This document shows, piece after piece, positions 1 to 14,835 of a stretch of 64,000 nucleotides of DNA. Made by a program: the position numbers and the translations under genes. Source of the DNA: Anaeramoeba flamelloides. Lineage: Eukaryota > Metamonada > Anaeramoebidae. The stretch covers positions 10,354,001 through 10,418,000 of the forward strand of contig JANTQA010000033.1 of assembly GCA_027625915.1 (NCBI GenBank), in the 5' to 3' direction. Within the stretch, counting starts at the first letter, position 1. Each line of letters begins with the position of its first letter. The notes beneath the pieces are model-generated. The model was not told the DNA's origin. It searched no databases and worked only from the letters and a program-made list of their open reading frames with translations.

Positions 1-997
1 TTGAAAAAAAATCTTAAAAAGAAAGTTAAAAGAGAAAGATATGTAAATTATATTGTGTAAATTAAACAATCATTAAGAAAAATATGTATTATATTAACAC
101 AAAATACCCAAGAAAAAAAAATCATCAATTTTGTAAAATCTATAAAAGCAATTATTAACAATAATCAAAATGATTTTATTGTCAAAATTAAGTTTTTTAA
201 ATTATTTAATGTAAAATATTTTTCAATAATTTTATCTCAATAATAATTTGTGAAATATTATTTAAAAATTTTCTCTTTTTTTTCTAATTTTTTAAAAAAA
301 TAAAAAATAAATTAATATTGTAACAAAAGAGATAATCCTATTCAAGATAAAAAATTTTCTTATTTTAAAAAAATGATTAAAGAAATATTTTTTTCATTCA
401 AAAATGGGATATAAACATTTTAAAAGGAGTTTATTATCATTGGACCTATAATTTTGAATAACTTGAATAAAATTTATTTTTCTAAAAATAAAATTACCAC
501 TTTTTTTTGACTTATCTGATTGATCCATTAATTAATAAAATTTTTGTGGATAGTTTCTATTTGGTCATGAAAATGATAATTTTATTTTTTATACATATTT
601 TAATTATTCTCCTTCTTCTCTTTTTTTTATTTGATAATTTTTCTTTAATTACTCCTTTCTCTAAATAATAATAATTAATTAATAAAATTTCAAAATTCAG
701 AAATATCACGGATTTTTAATAGTACTCCCCTTTAAATAAAAAGCTTATTAAATAGAGGATTTGTCTTATAAAAATATATCTCCAAATTATTCAGAAGTTT
801 TTTTCAGTAATGAACGACAATAATTAAAAGTTTTATTTCATAATATGTGAAATTTGTATTTACCCAAAATTTTATTTTAATAATACTAAGTTTTGAGAAT
901 CTTCAAATTACAATTAGTGGCCTGTTTTTTCGAAAAAAATCCGTCGTTGTACAACATATTTTGTGATTGTATTTGTTTGAATTGCTAAAATAAACTA

Positions 998-1698
998 AAT
1001 TCCAAAATTTTGGGTACAGTTAAAACGGTTAAAAATTCAAAACACTACGGCTTCTTTTAAATTTGAAAATAAGTTTGATTTTAACAAATTTTTTTCATTT
1101 TTTATCTTTTTTGTTTTGTTTTCATTTTCTTTAATCCAATTACCTAATCTGTTCTGTTTGATCTAGAATTTTTTTCCCAATGATTGATATAAGGTTAATG
1201 TTAGGCTTAGTTAAATTGAAAAATCCAAAGAAAAATTAGTTAATGGTATCTAACCATTTGATCGATCAATAATTGCTGGTGAAATTTCAACATACAGTCA
1301 GTTCCACTTTTAAGACACAAACTTTGAACGAAATTTAAGCACAAAATTCACATTCTAGTAAAATAATTGTGTAAAAAACAATTCCAAAGCATGTGCTTTA
1401 ATTTGAGATTTTTTTTGTATATTAAATTCTGTTCAAAGTTTGTGTCCTAAAAGTGGAACTGACTGTATTTAAAAATACATTTTTTTGTTCAGCTTATTAG
1501 ATCATTTTGAAAACAACCATTTTTATTTTTTCATTTTATATTTTTTTCTTTTATTTGTATAAAAATGGTTATCTGTTTAAAAATTAATAATGTGTAACTT
1601 AAACATGATTTTATATTAAGTTTGGAAATTCAAAACATTTAAATTTTTTTGTCTATTTTTGATTTTGAGTGGAAACAAATTTTTGGAATGGGGTTTAC
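998..1698 (+). repeat. 527-bp TIR family, copy 1 (split by a MITE)
   Basis: This is a diverged copy of the family best seen at 14836-15362. It starts with an AATTCCAAAATTTTGGGTACA-like end and finishes with GGGGTTTACTTT. Its core ATCTAACCATTTGATCGATC is shared with the other copies. Subtracting the 171-bp MITE and its duplicated TA leaves about 528 bp, the same length as the intact copies, which supports both the boundaries and the nesting. Confidence 0.65.
1295..1465. mobile_element. Tc1/mariner-like MITE, nested in a 527-bp family copy
   Basis: The element is 171 bp and has terminal inverted repeats of about 37 bp with one mismatch. They begin CAGTCAGTTCCACTTTTA and end in its complement. 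It is flanked by TA on both sides (1293-1294 and 1466-1467), the target duplication typical of Tc1/mariner. It has no coding capacity, so it is a non-autonomous element that would need a transposase from elsewhere. It interrupts the 527-bp family copy at a TA, so it is younger than that copy. A diverged relative lies at 32677-32870. Confidence 0.85.
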
Positions 1699-2181
1699 TT
1701 TACAAGCCTAAAAATAAAAAAACTGATTTTTATTTGGTTTATTTTTTATAATAGAAAAAAAAAAATTTCCACAAAAATCCTTTCAAAAGAGTGTGACAAA
1801 AAAAAATTTCAAAAATATATCGGTAAAATAGTTATCAAACCACATAAAACCTATTTTCAGGATTCTATTAAAAACTTTTTTGGTCACACTTTTTTAAAAA
1901 TGGTTTATCAACATTGTGAAAAAAAAATACAAAAAAATAAAAATTATTTATTGGTTTATTTTATTTTAAGAAAAGTAAACTTGCTATTTTTCTTAAAGGA
2001 AAAATAAACAAAACATATTTTTAAACTTTAAGCTGGGTGGAAATGAATAAATTTTGACTTGATTAAAAATCAAAGTTTTCAAATCGTTAATTCATAGGAA
2101 TATCAACTTGTTTTGAGCAATAATAAATAACTTTTAAATGAAAATTTATACCCTTTATTTCTGCAAATTACTTTTCAGTAC

Positions 2182-2246
<65 letters not shown>
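2182..2246. repeat. (TA)n microsatellite
   Basis: About 32 TA units, followed directly by CCCTTAGCACCCC (2246-2258). The same motif lies inverted beside a second microsatellite at 4262. Confidence 0.95.
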
Positions 2247-4405
<2,159 letters not shown>

Positions 4406-5225
4406 AATATAATAAGAAAAATAAAGAGAGGGGGGTACAACGGAGGCACAACAGAGATGTAAAAATGGGATTTTATGATTTTAAAATCGATCTTAATTGA
4501 AAAGATCTTATCACAAATTTTCTTGAAGATTGATAAAATTCATCATTATTAGTAAAAGGCATTATAAAGAGACTGTCTTTTTTTATTTATGAAGTTGGTT
4601 ATTTTTTATTAATTTTTTTGCTTAAATTTATTTTGATAGTTCATTCAAATCATTTTTATATCTTACATATTTAGGGCATCTCCATAAGAACTGATCGAAA
4701 TATTCTCTAAAATTTTTTGTATTTTTTGCTTTTAAATAACAAGGCAAAATTTTACAGTTATTTTCATGTAGAAAATATGAATATCGATTTAGATCATTAT
4801 TAAAAGTAAATAAATTTCAGGAATATACAACGGAAATGGTCCCAAAAATTTTTGATCATAATATCTTTACTGTTTAAATATCATCTTTTCTTGTTGTTTT
4901 AGAATTATTTTGTAATATTCAGAATTTTTCCAATCTTTATTTGAATTTTATGAATGTTTTATATAAAATTTTCAAGAAATTTTATTTTACACCTTAGTAT
5001 TTGTTTTTTTTATTTGTAAAATATTTTTCATTTGATTCCTATTTATATCAATGTTTTCTCACCAAATGTGGGCAATATCATAAGTTATTAGGTGGTGCAG
5101 TTGTGATAATTTCTGTTGGTTTAATTTTGAAAAATACAAATTTTAATATAACCATCCTCACCTAAACTATCAAAATTTTTCATTTTTTTGTTTTTTGTAT
5201 TTTATTTTTTTTCTCTCTTCAATAG

Positions 5226-5662
5226 CTGATTTTGGTGTTTCTGGTCAAATCGGGAATACAGAATCAAAAAGAAAATCGGTTGTTGGTACACCTTATTGGA
5301 TGGCTCCTGAAGTTATTAAAGAAATGGGGCATAATTATAAAGTTGATATATGGTCTTTAGGTATTACGATTATTGAAATGATTGAAGGTAAGCCCCCATT
5401 AAATCATTTACATCCCTTGCGAGCAATTTTTGCAATTCCAAATAAACCAGCTCCAAGATTGAAAAACCCAAAAAAATTTTCAAAGGGGTTTGTAGAATTT
5501 CTTTCTTTATGTTTACAAAAAGATCCTGAAAAGAGACCTACAGCATCACAATTATTACAAGTAAATATATTTTTGCAAGTTTTTTTTTTTTTTTTTTCAG
5601 CGCATCTAGAAAATTTACTAAGAATGTATTACTAATGTTTATTTATACATTTTTTTTCCCCA

Positions 5663-5726
<64 letters not shown>

Positions 5727-8208
5727 CATGATGTTGCTGCTGCTGCTGTTGTTGTTATATAGCTTGATGTTATTAAAAAAGCAAAAACTACAACACAAAC
5801 TTTAGTTGGCTTGATTAATAATGCAAACAGGAAAAAAATTGAAAAAAAAAAATTAAAAAAACAATTGAAAGAGCAATCAAAAAATATTAATGTAAGGATC
5901 ACTTAATACTCTTAGTAATTTCTTCAAAATCTAGCTTTATTAAATTTTTTTATTTGTATTAATATTTTTTACATATCTTCATCATAAGAAAAAACAAAAA
6001 AAAGATAATAACCAAGATAATGGAAATAAAAGCCAAAGCAAAAACAGTAATGATGAAAATGAAATTCTGCTCAACAACTATATCCAAGATTCTGGTGGGT
6101 TAATCGAGATGAATAATTTATATGAAGATGAATTTGGTGATAATTTAGGAACTACAAATTTTAAAGATACAGAAATTGAATCAACAAAAGAAATTAAAGA
6201 AGAACAACAACAATCAGAGTTGAATCAAAGCCAAAAACAAAATAATAAGAATCAAGATAAGAATAAGAATAAGAATAAAATTATAATGGTTGATGGAATA
6301 AATTCAGAAGAGCAATTACAAATTTATAAGCATTTGGATATTAAAGAATTGACTGAACTTCATAAACAAACGATGGAAGATCAAGAAACGGAAATTATAC
6401 AAATTCGAATGAAATATGATCGAAGATTAAAAGTGATTCGGGGTGCTCTTGCGGAAAAGGTAAAAATTAAAAAACAGTTATTACTTGCTGAAAAAAAACA
6501 ATTAGAGAAGGTATTATTTAACAGGGAAAAACTATCAAAAGGAGTCAGAAATAAACCAATGTATTTTAATAATAAATCAGGTGCGGTTGGTGTTAATAAT
6601 AATAACGATATGATAAATGTTCATAAAAAGAAAGAAAAAATTGTAAACCCAATAATAAACCATAAAAAAAATGTGGAGGGTACACGTTTTGTTAATAAAA
6701 ATGAACTAAATTCTACAAATACAAAATCTAATTTCCACAAAAAAAAAAAAAAAAAAATTCTTAATAAAAATAAATTAAAAACATCAATGGATCCACTTAA
6801 AAAAAAGAAGCAAAGAAAAAAAGAATACCCAGTGCCAATGCACAAAAAGAAAGAAAAGAAGAAAAGAAAACCATCAAAATATAAAAAGCCAATAATTTAT
6901 AGAAAGCAAACGAACAATATTGATAATGGCCAAAAAGGGCAAAAAATATCATCTATAAAGTCTAATCAAGAGCAATATTCCATGAGTTTTGATCGTGAAT
7001 ATCCAAGAAAAGAAAAGGAAATTGAAATTAGTAAAGGAGGGGGGAGGAAACGAAAAAAGAAACCAAATAAGAAAAAGAAATTAAATAATGAGAAATTTAC
7101 AGAAAATCATATTTCGAATTCAAATAAAAAACCATTTAAAGAACAAAATATTGTTACAAAAGAAAAAATAAAGTCTAATTCGAATCATTTTCTCAAAAAG
7201 AATTATGAAAATAAAAACAATATAAAAATCCAACTGAAATCAAAATCAAACCCAAAATCAAAGACAAAACCAAAATCAAAACCAAAATCAAAATTAAAAT
7301 CCAAATCAAAATCAAAATCAAAATCAAATTCTAAACTAAAAATAAATAAAAAAGAAACAGAAACGAAAGGGGGGAATGAGGTGGGGTGCGAAAAGGGAAA
7401 GACAAATTTAATGAAGACTAAAAATAAGCATAAATACTTGGATCAACAGAAAAATTTACCCCAATCAAACAAGAAATCTAAAAGAGGAATGAAAATGAAA
7501 ATTAAAAAGAAGGGGAAGGAAGAAGATAATTTGGAACAAATAAAAAAGAAAGAAAGAAATAATGAATATCATAAGGATAATAAAAATGATAATAATAAAA
7601 AAAATAATCAAAATAATCGACAAAATAAAAATAAAAATTTTGAAAATTTAATAAAAAAAAAATTATTAAATGAAGATAACCATAGCCACAAGAAAAAACA
7701 AAGAAATAACTCAGATCCGGATATATGTTTTTCAGTTTTTAATGACTATTGGAAAAAGAATTGGAAACAAGTCCAATTAAAAATACCAAAAACGCCAAAA
7801 GAAACAACATATAAAACCCGAGATAACGAGAAAGAAGATAAATATGGTGAAGAATTAATAAGATCTCAAAATCAAGTATTTTTTGGAAAAAAAAGTGATG
7901 ATACACAAATATTGGATCTAAATACTAATTCTTCTAAAATGGACAAGGGTTGGAAAAAAAATCAAAATTGTAAAAGCGTTGATAAAAAAGTTGGAAGGGT
8001 GAAGCGTGTAGTTAATGAAAGGTGTGATATTAAGAATAAAGGTGGGAGAAATGAACGAGGCAAGAAAATTGTGAAGGGGAAAGAAAAAAAAAGGAAAAAA
8101 AAAAGAAAAAATTTGAAAAGGGGGGAATCCAGAAGAGAAAAGGATGAGAGACCCAAATTGAGAGAAAAATCCTCACGAAAAAAAAAATCTCTAAAAGAAA
8201 AAAAGTAA
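5226..8208 (+). CDS. MST/Hippo-type STE20 kinase, C-terminal part, with SARAH domain and lysine-rich tail
   Basis: Three exons are joined in frame: 5226-5560, 5763-5891 and 5989-8208, with stop TAA. The first follows a pyrimidine-rich acceptor and encodes the end of a STE20-group Ser/Thr kinase: ADFGVSG (Mg-binding DFG), activation loop KRKSVVGTPYWMAPEV, DIWSLGITIIEM and KRPTASQLL. The second continues the MST pattern (VIKKAKTTTQTLVGLINNA). The third carries a SARAH coiled coil at about 6307-6462 (IYKHLDIKELTELHKQ, EIIQIRMKYDRRLKVI), the helix through which MST/Hippo kinases dimerise and bind Salvador/RASSF. In known MST kinases SARAH ends the protein. Here about 580 more residues follow, mostly Lys, Asn and Ser, with KSKPKSK-type repeats. 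The N-lobe and HRD loop are not seen upstream, so the gene is either 5'-incomplete in this window or broken. Both introns are phase 0 (donors GTAAAT and GTAAGG). Confidence 0.85.
5666..5726. repeat. (TTA)n microsatellite within a kinase intron
   Basis: About 20 ATT/TTA units fill much of the 202-bp intron at 5561-5762. A short TGC/TTG run follows just before the acceptor. Confidence 0.95.
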
Positions 8209-9598
8209 AAATAGTTAATGATTTGTACATTTTGTAGATAAAGTAATTTCGATATTATTTGGGTATTTAATTGTACAATAATAGTTTAATAAAAATAATA
8301 ATCAGAATATTTTTTTTTTTTTTTTTTATTTTTTTTATTTTTATTGAATTGTTGGGTTTGTAGATATTCTTTCAAATGGTAAAAATTGATTAAGAGTGTA
8401 TGATATATAATTGATGACAAAATATATGGTATTCAAAGAAGAATTATTTTGAATGGGTTTTAACTGCAGATAAAATATTTTTTATAAAACAAAGTTTTTT
8501 GAATTTTTTTGAGCTTCATTTACAAAATACATTTTTGTTAAACTTTAGTAATTTCTTTTATTTCATTCATCTAAGTCCATGAAATTTTCAGATCTTTCCG
8601 AGAACTTTTGTTGTCAATCAAAATATTGAGTCACAGAGGAAATCTTGATTAATTACAATTTTGAAATAATCTCAAAAATTTTAAACAAATTCAATTCAAA
8701 ATTCAAAATTTCTCAAAATATTGATAAATTTACAAAAATGTTTTTAACTTTTTTATTGACTTTTCGATTTTAAAAAATATTTTTATGAGTTTTGAAGAAA
8801 GAACTCTATTTTCCTAAATCCAAAGAAAACGTATAAATTAATTGACAAAAAGTTGAGACTTGGAAAAAAAATGTTGTACAATTTGGTTTAAGAAGATCAC
8901 AAAAAAATTAGATATTGAAACAAAAAAGTTAAGAACCAAGTTTGTAATTGAAATTCAATGTTATCTAAGTTTTAAAAGAGTACATTGGGCTTGCAAATCC
9001 CTCCAATTTTTATTCAGTAAGATCTAAGAAGAAAAAACAACATTATTTTCCAAAATTTACCTCTCTTCATATCTCAAAATGAAAATGAAAGTTGTGAAAA
9101 AAATGATTTTTTTGAGAAATTTTTGTTTTAAGTGAAATTCGCAAACCTTGTGACCTTTTTGAGAAGTTTCTTTTATTTATTTTTGACTTGTAGGCCATGT
9201 TGAAAATGTTAGTTCTTTTCACATTCAAGGTCTAAATGGACCAAATTGACAATGATTGATGAATACTCCTTTGTTATTTCCAAGCAAGGTATAAATCGGT
9301 AAAATTATGGCAAAGTATTTTTTTTTGTTTTGAATCCTCTAAAATTCCAATTTCTAAAAATTGAAATTTAATTTTTTTTGCTACTGAAACATATTTTTTA
9401 TAAAAATTAAAAACAAATAACTAACTTTTGCAAATTTAATTTCCAAGAGATATTTTCATGAAAAATTCTTCAAAACCTTTATCACCCAACCACAAAACAA
9501 TTTATCTTGATACAACATATATAGTTTTGATATAAACAATCTAAACAAAAATAAATACTCAAAGAAAGAACAAAAAAAAAATGTGAAGAGTTCTTAGT

Positions 9599-9649
9599 AT
9601 GGATAATTATGACCCAAATAAATATTTCGACGAGACATTCTCCTTTTAG
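9599..9649 (+). other. Short coding-like ORF, 16 codons
   Basis: ATG followed by MDNYDPNKYFDETFSF and TAG. The codons use C and G at third positions (GAC, TTC, GAG, TCC) unlike the AT-rich surroundings. The same frame continues coding-like past the stop (SLWEDLKHGK) into a poly-lysine A-tract. It could be a leader ORF, a first exon with an unseen junction, or a gene relic. No homology is recognised. Confidence 0.2.
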
Positions 9650-10110
9650 TCATTGTGGGAAGATTTAAAACATGGAAAAACAAAAATAACCAAAAAAAAA
9701 AAAAAAAAAAGATCCAAACCATACCCCCTTTGTAATAATTAATATAGCCATTCCATTCCTACCTTAAAAAAATACAAGACCGAGAAATTGATTTTTTATT
9801 CTGAAATTTTTTTTTGTTGAACAAACGATAAAATGGTTTAGAAAGTTTATCATAAACTGTCAAATTTATAATAGAAGATTAAAATAACTTATCTATTTTT
9901 GGGTATTAGTAACTGACAAAAAATTGCATAAAAAACCACAATTAATGTGGATCTTCAATAAACAAAATTGGAAATATCTCAGGTTTGTACAATTTAAAAA
10001 CAATAATCAAAAAATGCTTTCAAGTTTCCATGGTTTCGGTGATTTCTGTGATTTCTTTTCTTGAAATAATTGAATTTTTGTCTTTGTTTTTACAAAAAAA
10101 AATAAATCTA

Positions 10111-10265
10111 CAGTGATCAAAATAATCCCTAAACAACAACTATCATCCGTGTTTCAAATTATAATCAGTGGTTTTTTTTTCTTCTTGCTCCAAGGCAACA
10201 GCCAATTTACTAATCAATAGTATGTCTAAGTTCGAATCAATTTTGAAAGTTAATTCCTTGATTTT
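10111..10265 (-). repeat. Dispersed repeat family C, inverted copy
   Basis: Its reverse complement reads GAACTTAGACATACTATTGA, then TAAATTGGCTGTTGCCTTGG, a run of A, GAAACACGGATGATA and ATTTTGATCACTGTA. The same order of motifs occurs at 35691-35836 (+), and part of it at 11088-11172 (+). Confidence 0.6.
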
Positions 10266-11087
10266 TTCAGTGAAATTTAAATTAGGAATTCAATTGGTTC
10301 AAAATTTTTTATAATATTACCAATTTTTTTGAATTTTTTTGTTTTTTTTTATGATTAAAATTTTCTAAAATTTTACTCTATTTTTTGAGATAAATTTTCC
10401 AATTTGATCCTTAATTTATAGGATTTCATTTTAAATAATGGAACGTGAAGAAAATTAAGCCATATTTTTTTAGCGTTTATTGTTAGTTTCTTTGTTCAGT
10501 GGATTTATAGGTCTTCTATTAATAAAAAAAAAAAGCACGCTTTTTATTTTGAAACACTGATTAAATTTTTCTTCACACTTTATTTTAACAACAATAATCA
10601 AGTAAGAGAAGTTGAAATTTTTTTCTCATGATCGAAATTGAATTTTCTAATTCATAAAACACAATTTCATTAAAAACAACCAATTTGTATGTCTTATAAA
10701 TTTTCGTGATAGGGTTGGAATTAATTAATTAATTGTGGAGACAATATAACAATCCAACTTAACCCAATTATTTTTGATAATTGACAAGGTGCTCTTTTGA
10801 ATAAGTACTATTTTTTGAGAGTGTTTTTAAATTTAGAAAATCGTGACTATTCCTCTATTTGATTTTCACGATCCTTAACAAGCTGTTCGAGTTCACTTAT
10901 CTCAAAATTTCTTATTTGATTTTTCCATTCAAAAAATGAAATAAAATGATTTTTTGATCCAAATTCGAGAATATTTTAAAGATCATTCCTTTATATTAAA
11001 AATGAGATAGGAACAAATTGTTTGAAGACTATTTGTTGAATTGAAAGCTTAGTCCTTAAAAACTTCATTTTGACTTTTTTCGATCAA

Positions 11088-11172
11088 GGAGTTTACTTTC
11101 GAAATTGAGATGAACTTCGGTATATTATTGAGTAGCAAATTGGATGTTGCATTGGAACAAGAAGAAAAAAGA
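11088..11172 (+). repeat. Dispersed repeat family C, partial direct copy
   Basis: It shares GAACTTCGGTATATTATTGA and AAATTGGATGTTGCATTGGA with the copies at 10111-10265 and 35691-35836. Together with 10111-10265 it forms an inverted pair about 0.9 kb apart. Confidence 0.6.
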
Positions 11173-11854
11173 ACTTGTTTGAATTTATAAGATTTATTTT
11201 TAAGACTCTGTATAATGTTATTTTTGTTCAATGTATTTCCAAAACCCTTGAGATTACCGAAGATCAAGAATTTCAACTTTTTTTCAATAAATCTATTACT
11301 TTTAAACCAATAAAATTCTTTTTTGAAAGAGAATTTACAAAAATAGAAAAACAATGGAATTTCATCAAACTTTTTTTTTGAATTGATTGATATTTGAACA
11401 CTCAGACTTATCATTCTAAAATGTTGCCAAATTATTTTGTTTTAACCTAAAGATCTATTATACGATAAAATTGATTTAAACTTGTCAAAGATCAACCCCT
11501 ATTTACCTTTACAAGAAAGATAAATTTCACTTTTACCATGAAAATGGAAAAAACTTTTAAGGAAAAAAAAGTTTAAAAATTAACGTATATGTCAAGAAAA
11601 ATCAAATTTAACAATAAAACATATGCAAAGAATAAAAATTGAAACTTTAATTTCTTTTATCATAAAATAAGAATTTTATACAAAAAAATATCATTTTTTT
11701 TTCTTTTATAAAAAGTGTAAGGGATTTTTTTTTACTTTTGATTTTTTTTTTATTTTTTTTTTTTCATAATCGTGAACAAAATTATTTAAAGAAACACTTT
11801 CTTTTCTTTTTTTTACATAAAACAAAAGTAAACCAATTCTTTTTCAATTCTCAA

Positions 11855-12923
11855 ATGGAAGCAAAATTTACCAAAGCCTCGACCTTAAAAAAGCTTATTG
11901 AAGCTGTCAAAGAATTAATTGACGAATGTAATCTTGAATGTTCAAGTACTGGTATCACAATGCAAGCAATGGACTCGTCACACATTAGTCTTGTCTCCTT
12001 TGAATTACTTGCTGAAGGGTTTGAAGAATACCAATGTAACCAAAACATCTCTATTGGGATAAACTTGGGTACTCTATCAAAAATTCTCAAATCTGCAAGC
12101 TCGGACGATTCTATTAGGATCTTTACTGATGAAAATATTGAGAGCATTACTTTTGAATTTATAAATAACGGTTAGTTTTTTTTTTTTTTTTTTATTCCTT
12201 TTTCTTGTTTGATCGACGAATAGTCCTAAAACTCTATTTTTTTTGAGTTTGTTTCTAAAAACACAAAAAAAAAAATCAAACCAATTTAACCAAAACCAAA
12301 AAACAAAGAAAACTCAAAATCTCAAATCTTCTGTTTTACTTTCCGTTACAAAAATTAATAAAAAAAAAATTAAATTATTTCAATCCACGACTTTTACACC
12401 CTTTACTCCAATAGAAAAATCGATCAAGTCAACCTACGAAATCAAATTAATTGACATTACTGGCGATCCTGTTGGTATTCCTGAAACCGAATATTCTGTG
12501 ACAGTTTCTATGGCAAGTACAGAATTTTCTAAGATTTGTAAAGATCTAGGAGTAATGGGAGAAACAGTCAAAGTTGAACAAAAAGACAAAAAAGTCATCT
12601 TTTCAACATCCGGAGAGCTTGGTACAGGCTCTATTGAAATCAACGAAGGCGAAAACATTGACGAAAGTACAACAACCAAGATCGAAAGCAATGAAAATAT
12701 TGAATTAAGTTTTGCATTAAGGTATCTGACCTTGTTTTCAAAAGCAGCACCACTTTGCGAGAACGTGACACTTTCATTAGAACTTAACGTTCCACTCGTT
12801 GTCGAATTCCCAATCGGTGAAATGGGCGCTTTGGGATCAATTAAATATTTCTTAGCTCCTAAAATGGGCGACGAAGATGAAGAAGAAGACGCAGAAGAAG
12901 AAATGGAGGAATGGAACAACTAA
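11855..12923 (+). CDS. PCNA: Proliferating cell nuclear antigen (DNA sliding clamp)
   Basis: Two exons, 11855-12170 and 12415-12923, are joined across a 244-bp phase-1 intron (donor GTTAGT, acceptor CAATAG). They give 274 residues; human PCNA has 261. PCNA is the homotrimeric ring that tethers replicative polymerases and repair factors to DNA in the nucleus. Family signatures are MQAMDSSHISLVSFELL, GINLGTLSKILK, the interdomain connector GIPETEYSVTV, FSTSGELGTG, LSFALRYLTLFSKAAPL and IKYFLAPK. The splice restores EFINNEKSIKSTYEIK, matching the family across the junction. The ATG at 11855 begins MEAKFTKASTLKKLIEAV, as expected. After IKYFLAPK there is an acidic tail of about 19 residues (DEDEEEDAEEEMEEW), longer than in animal PCNA. 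The clamp probably keeps its full function. Confidence 0.96.
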
Positions 12924-14733
12924 ATCTTTTTAGTTCTTTTTAACACCTTTAATATATTCTTTGCTAAATATTAGTTATATTAACAATTCGACTAGTTATA
13001 TTTGCCAAATCTATTATTTTAATAATAAACAAATCAAATTTTCCCATAATCTTTTTTTTTTTATATTGGAAAAAAGAGATCGAGAATAAAAAGAACATTT
13101 TTTTTTATCAAGATCTGTCATTTTGAATTTTCTTTTGACTCTTCTTTTTTTGGCATTTAGCGATTAAATTAAATATTTTGAAAAGACAAAACACATTAAT
13201 TAATGGATATATCACATGATAATAAACCTTGATGGAGTGGCTACAATAAAGTCGGTATATACACTTTCTAATATTTCCAAGAAGATTAGAAAATACCTTT
13301 TTTTACTTTGGTTGTATCTCGTTGCCTTTTCGTTCTTTAAGGACTTTTTGAAAGATAATTGATTACATTTTTTTCACTAGTAAAATTAAATTCCAACAGA
13401 TGAATGTTAAGTCGATTTTAAAAATCTACTTTAGGGAATGTTAAATGGTTTGCCTTTTCTTCTGATCTCAAATTTCGAGTGTGAAATTATCTTTTATGTA
13501 TGAAAAAAAAATAAAAAAATTCTGTTTAAGGAGTAACATTAAAAACCTTTAAAACCAAATAACAATAACTAAATAAACTAACCAATTTTCAGATCGAATT
13601 ATTAAACATATAAAAATTTACAATTAACGGTTCTAAGATAAGACTCTTATTTGAATTATAATTGTTCAAAAATTTTATTTGAAAAATATGTATTTAAATC
13701 AATAAAAAAAAAAAGAGAAAGGAATAACTTAAGATCGTTCATTTTATATTAAGCCCTTTTTTTGAATATTTTGAATTCAAACCGAGTTTTTTCAAAAATG
13801 ATTCTGTCAAGGGATTGTTTTAATTGAAGAGAATTAAATATATAGACCCCCTTTAATCATATCAATCATCCTGGGTATTTATATTGTTAGTAAATCTAAT
13901 ACTATAATAAGATGATTTTCAAGAAAAATTCCTTAAATAATGAGTATAGCAAATGCAAATGCCCCTGTAATCCACCCATCATCCATAAAACCAAAAGAAA
14001 AATATCTTTTGATCTGATCAATGATTTAATTTGTTTCTTATAGTTTATTTTTCAACGATCTTTGTATGATCAAACTATTATTTTTCCAATTCTTAAAAAA
14101 ATGTTAAAACTACTTGAAAAGTTATAAAGTATGAAATTGAAAATTATTTTTAAGACTTGAATGAAGACTAATATTACGATTTGCAATTTAAATCTAATCT
14201 AATATAATCCAAAAATCCCATATATTTATATATTATATTAAAACTGATAGGGAATTGAAATGAAAATGCTAAATTAATCATTTTCACACAAAATAATAAT
14301 TATAATGTCTTCAAGGATTTTTTAAAATTTACAAAATAAAGAATTTTAAAGAGTTGAAAAGTAATAGAAATAGGTATTTTTTTTTTTTGATTTTATTATA
14401 CTGAAATATTTTTTAAATTTTTTTAATTGAGATATTGTGTTATAAAGTTTAAATATATCCTAGTTTAATACTTCTACAATATGGAAATATTTTTATTTTT
14501 GAAAATTCAAAAGAATTATCTAGAAAATATTATGATACTCTGGACAGAAAATAAAAAATAAAACAGTTTATTATTCTATTAATTATATTTAAATTAATAA
14601 AAAATTTCAAGAAATAAAAAGAAAAATAATTTTAATTAATAACCAAAAAATTTGTGAAACAATATTGAAATCCTATAACAACATAAAATGAAGTATTTTT
14701 TATAATACAACAAAAGATTAAATAATATATAAA

Positions 14734-14796
14734 CCCACACACCCACGCACACGCACACACACATACACACACACACACACACATACACATACACAT
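14734..14796. repeat. (CA)n microsatellite, interrupted
   Basis: A CA-rich tract with TA and CG interruptions, ending about 40 bp before a 527-bp family copy. Confidence 0.9.
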
Positions 14797-14835
14797 ATAT
14801 ATTTATATTTTCAAAAAAATTATATATTAAAATAA

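Larger units (their letters stand above)
8209..11854. other. Intergenic region between the kinase and PCNA
   Basis: No gene is recognised. It contains copies of a small dispersed repeat (10111-10265 inverted and 11088-11172 direct) and a short coding-like reading frame at 9599-9649, both listed separately. The 121-codon reading frame at 11049-11414 (-) runs through one of the repeat copies and is not supported as a gene. The stretch just before PCNA is poly-T-rich. Confidence 0.6.

Noticed and set aside
1669-2007. 112-codon frame beginning with GTG, EWNGVYF-like
   Set aside because: It has no ATG, is rich in Lys/Phe/Ile as random AT-rich DNA is, and overlaps the end of a repeat copy.
11049-11414. 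121-codon minus-strand frame and 68-codon plus-strand frame upstream of PCNA
   Set aside because: Both run through a dispersed repeat (family C) and have no recognisable motif.
12415-12923. Apparent loss of the ubiquitin/SUMO-acceptor lysine (human Lys164) in PCNA
   Set aside because: Counting along human PCNA puts Lys164 in the CAKDG turn. Here the same turn reads QKDKK, so lysines are present and only a one-residue shift is uncertain.
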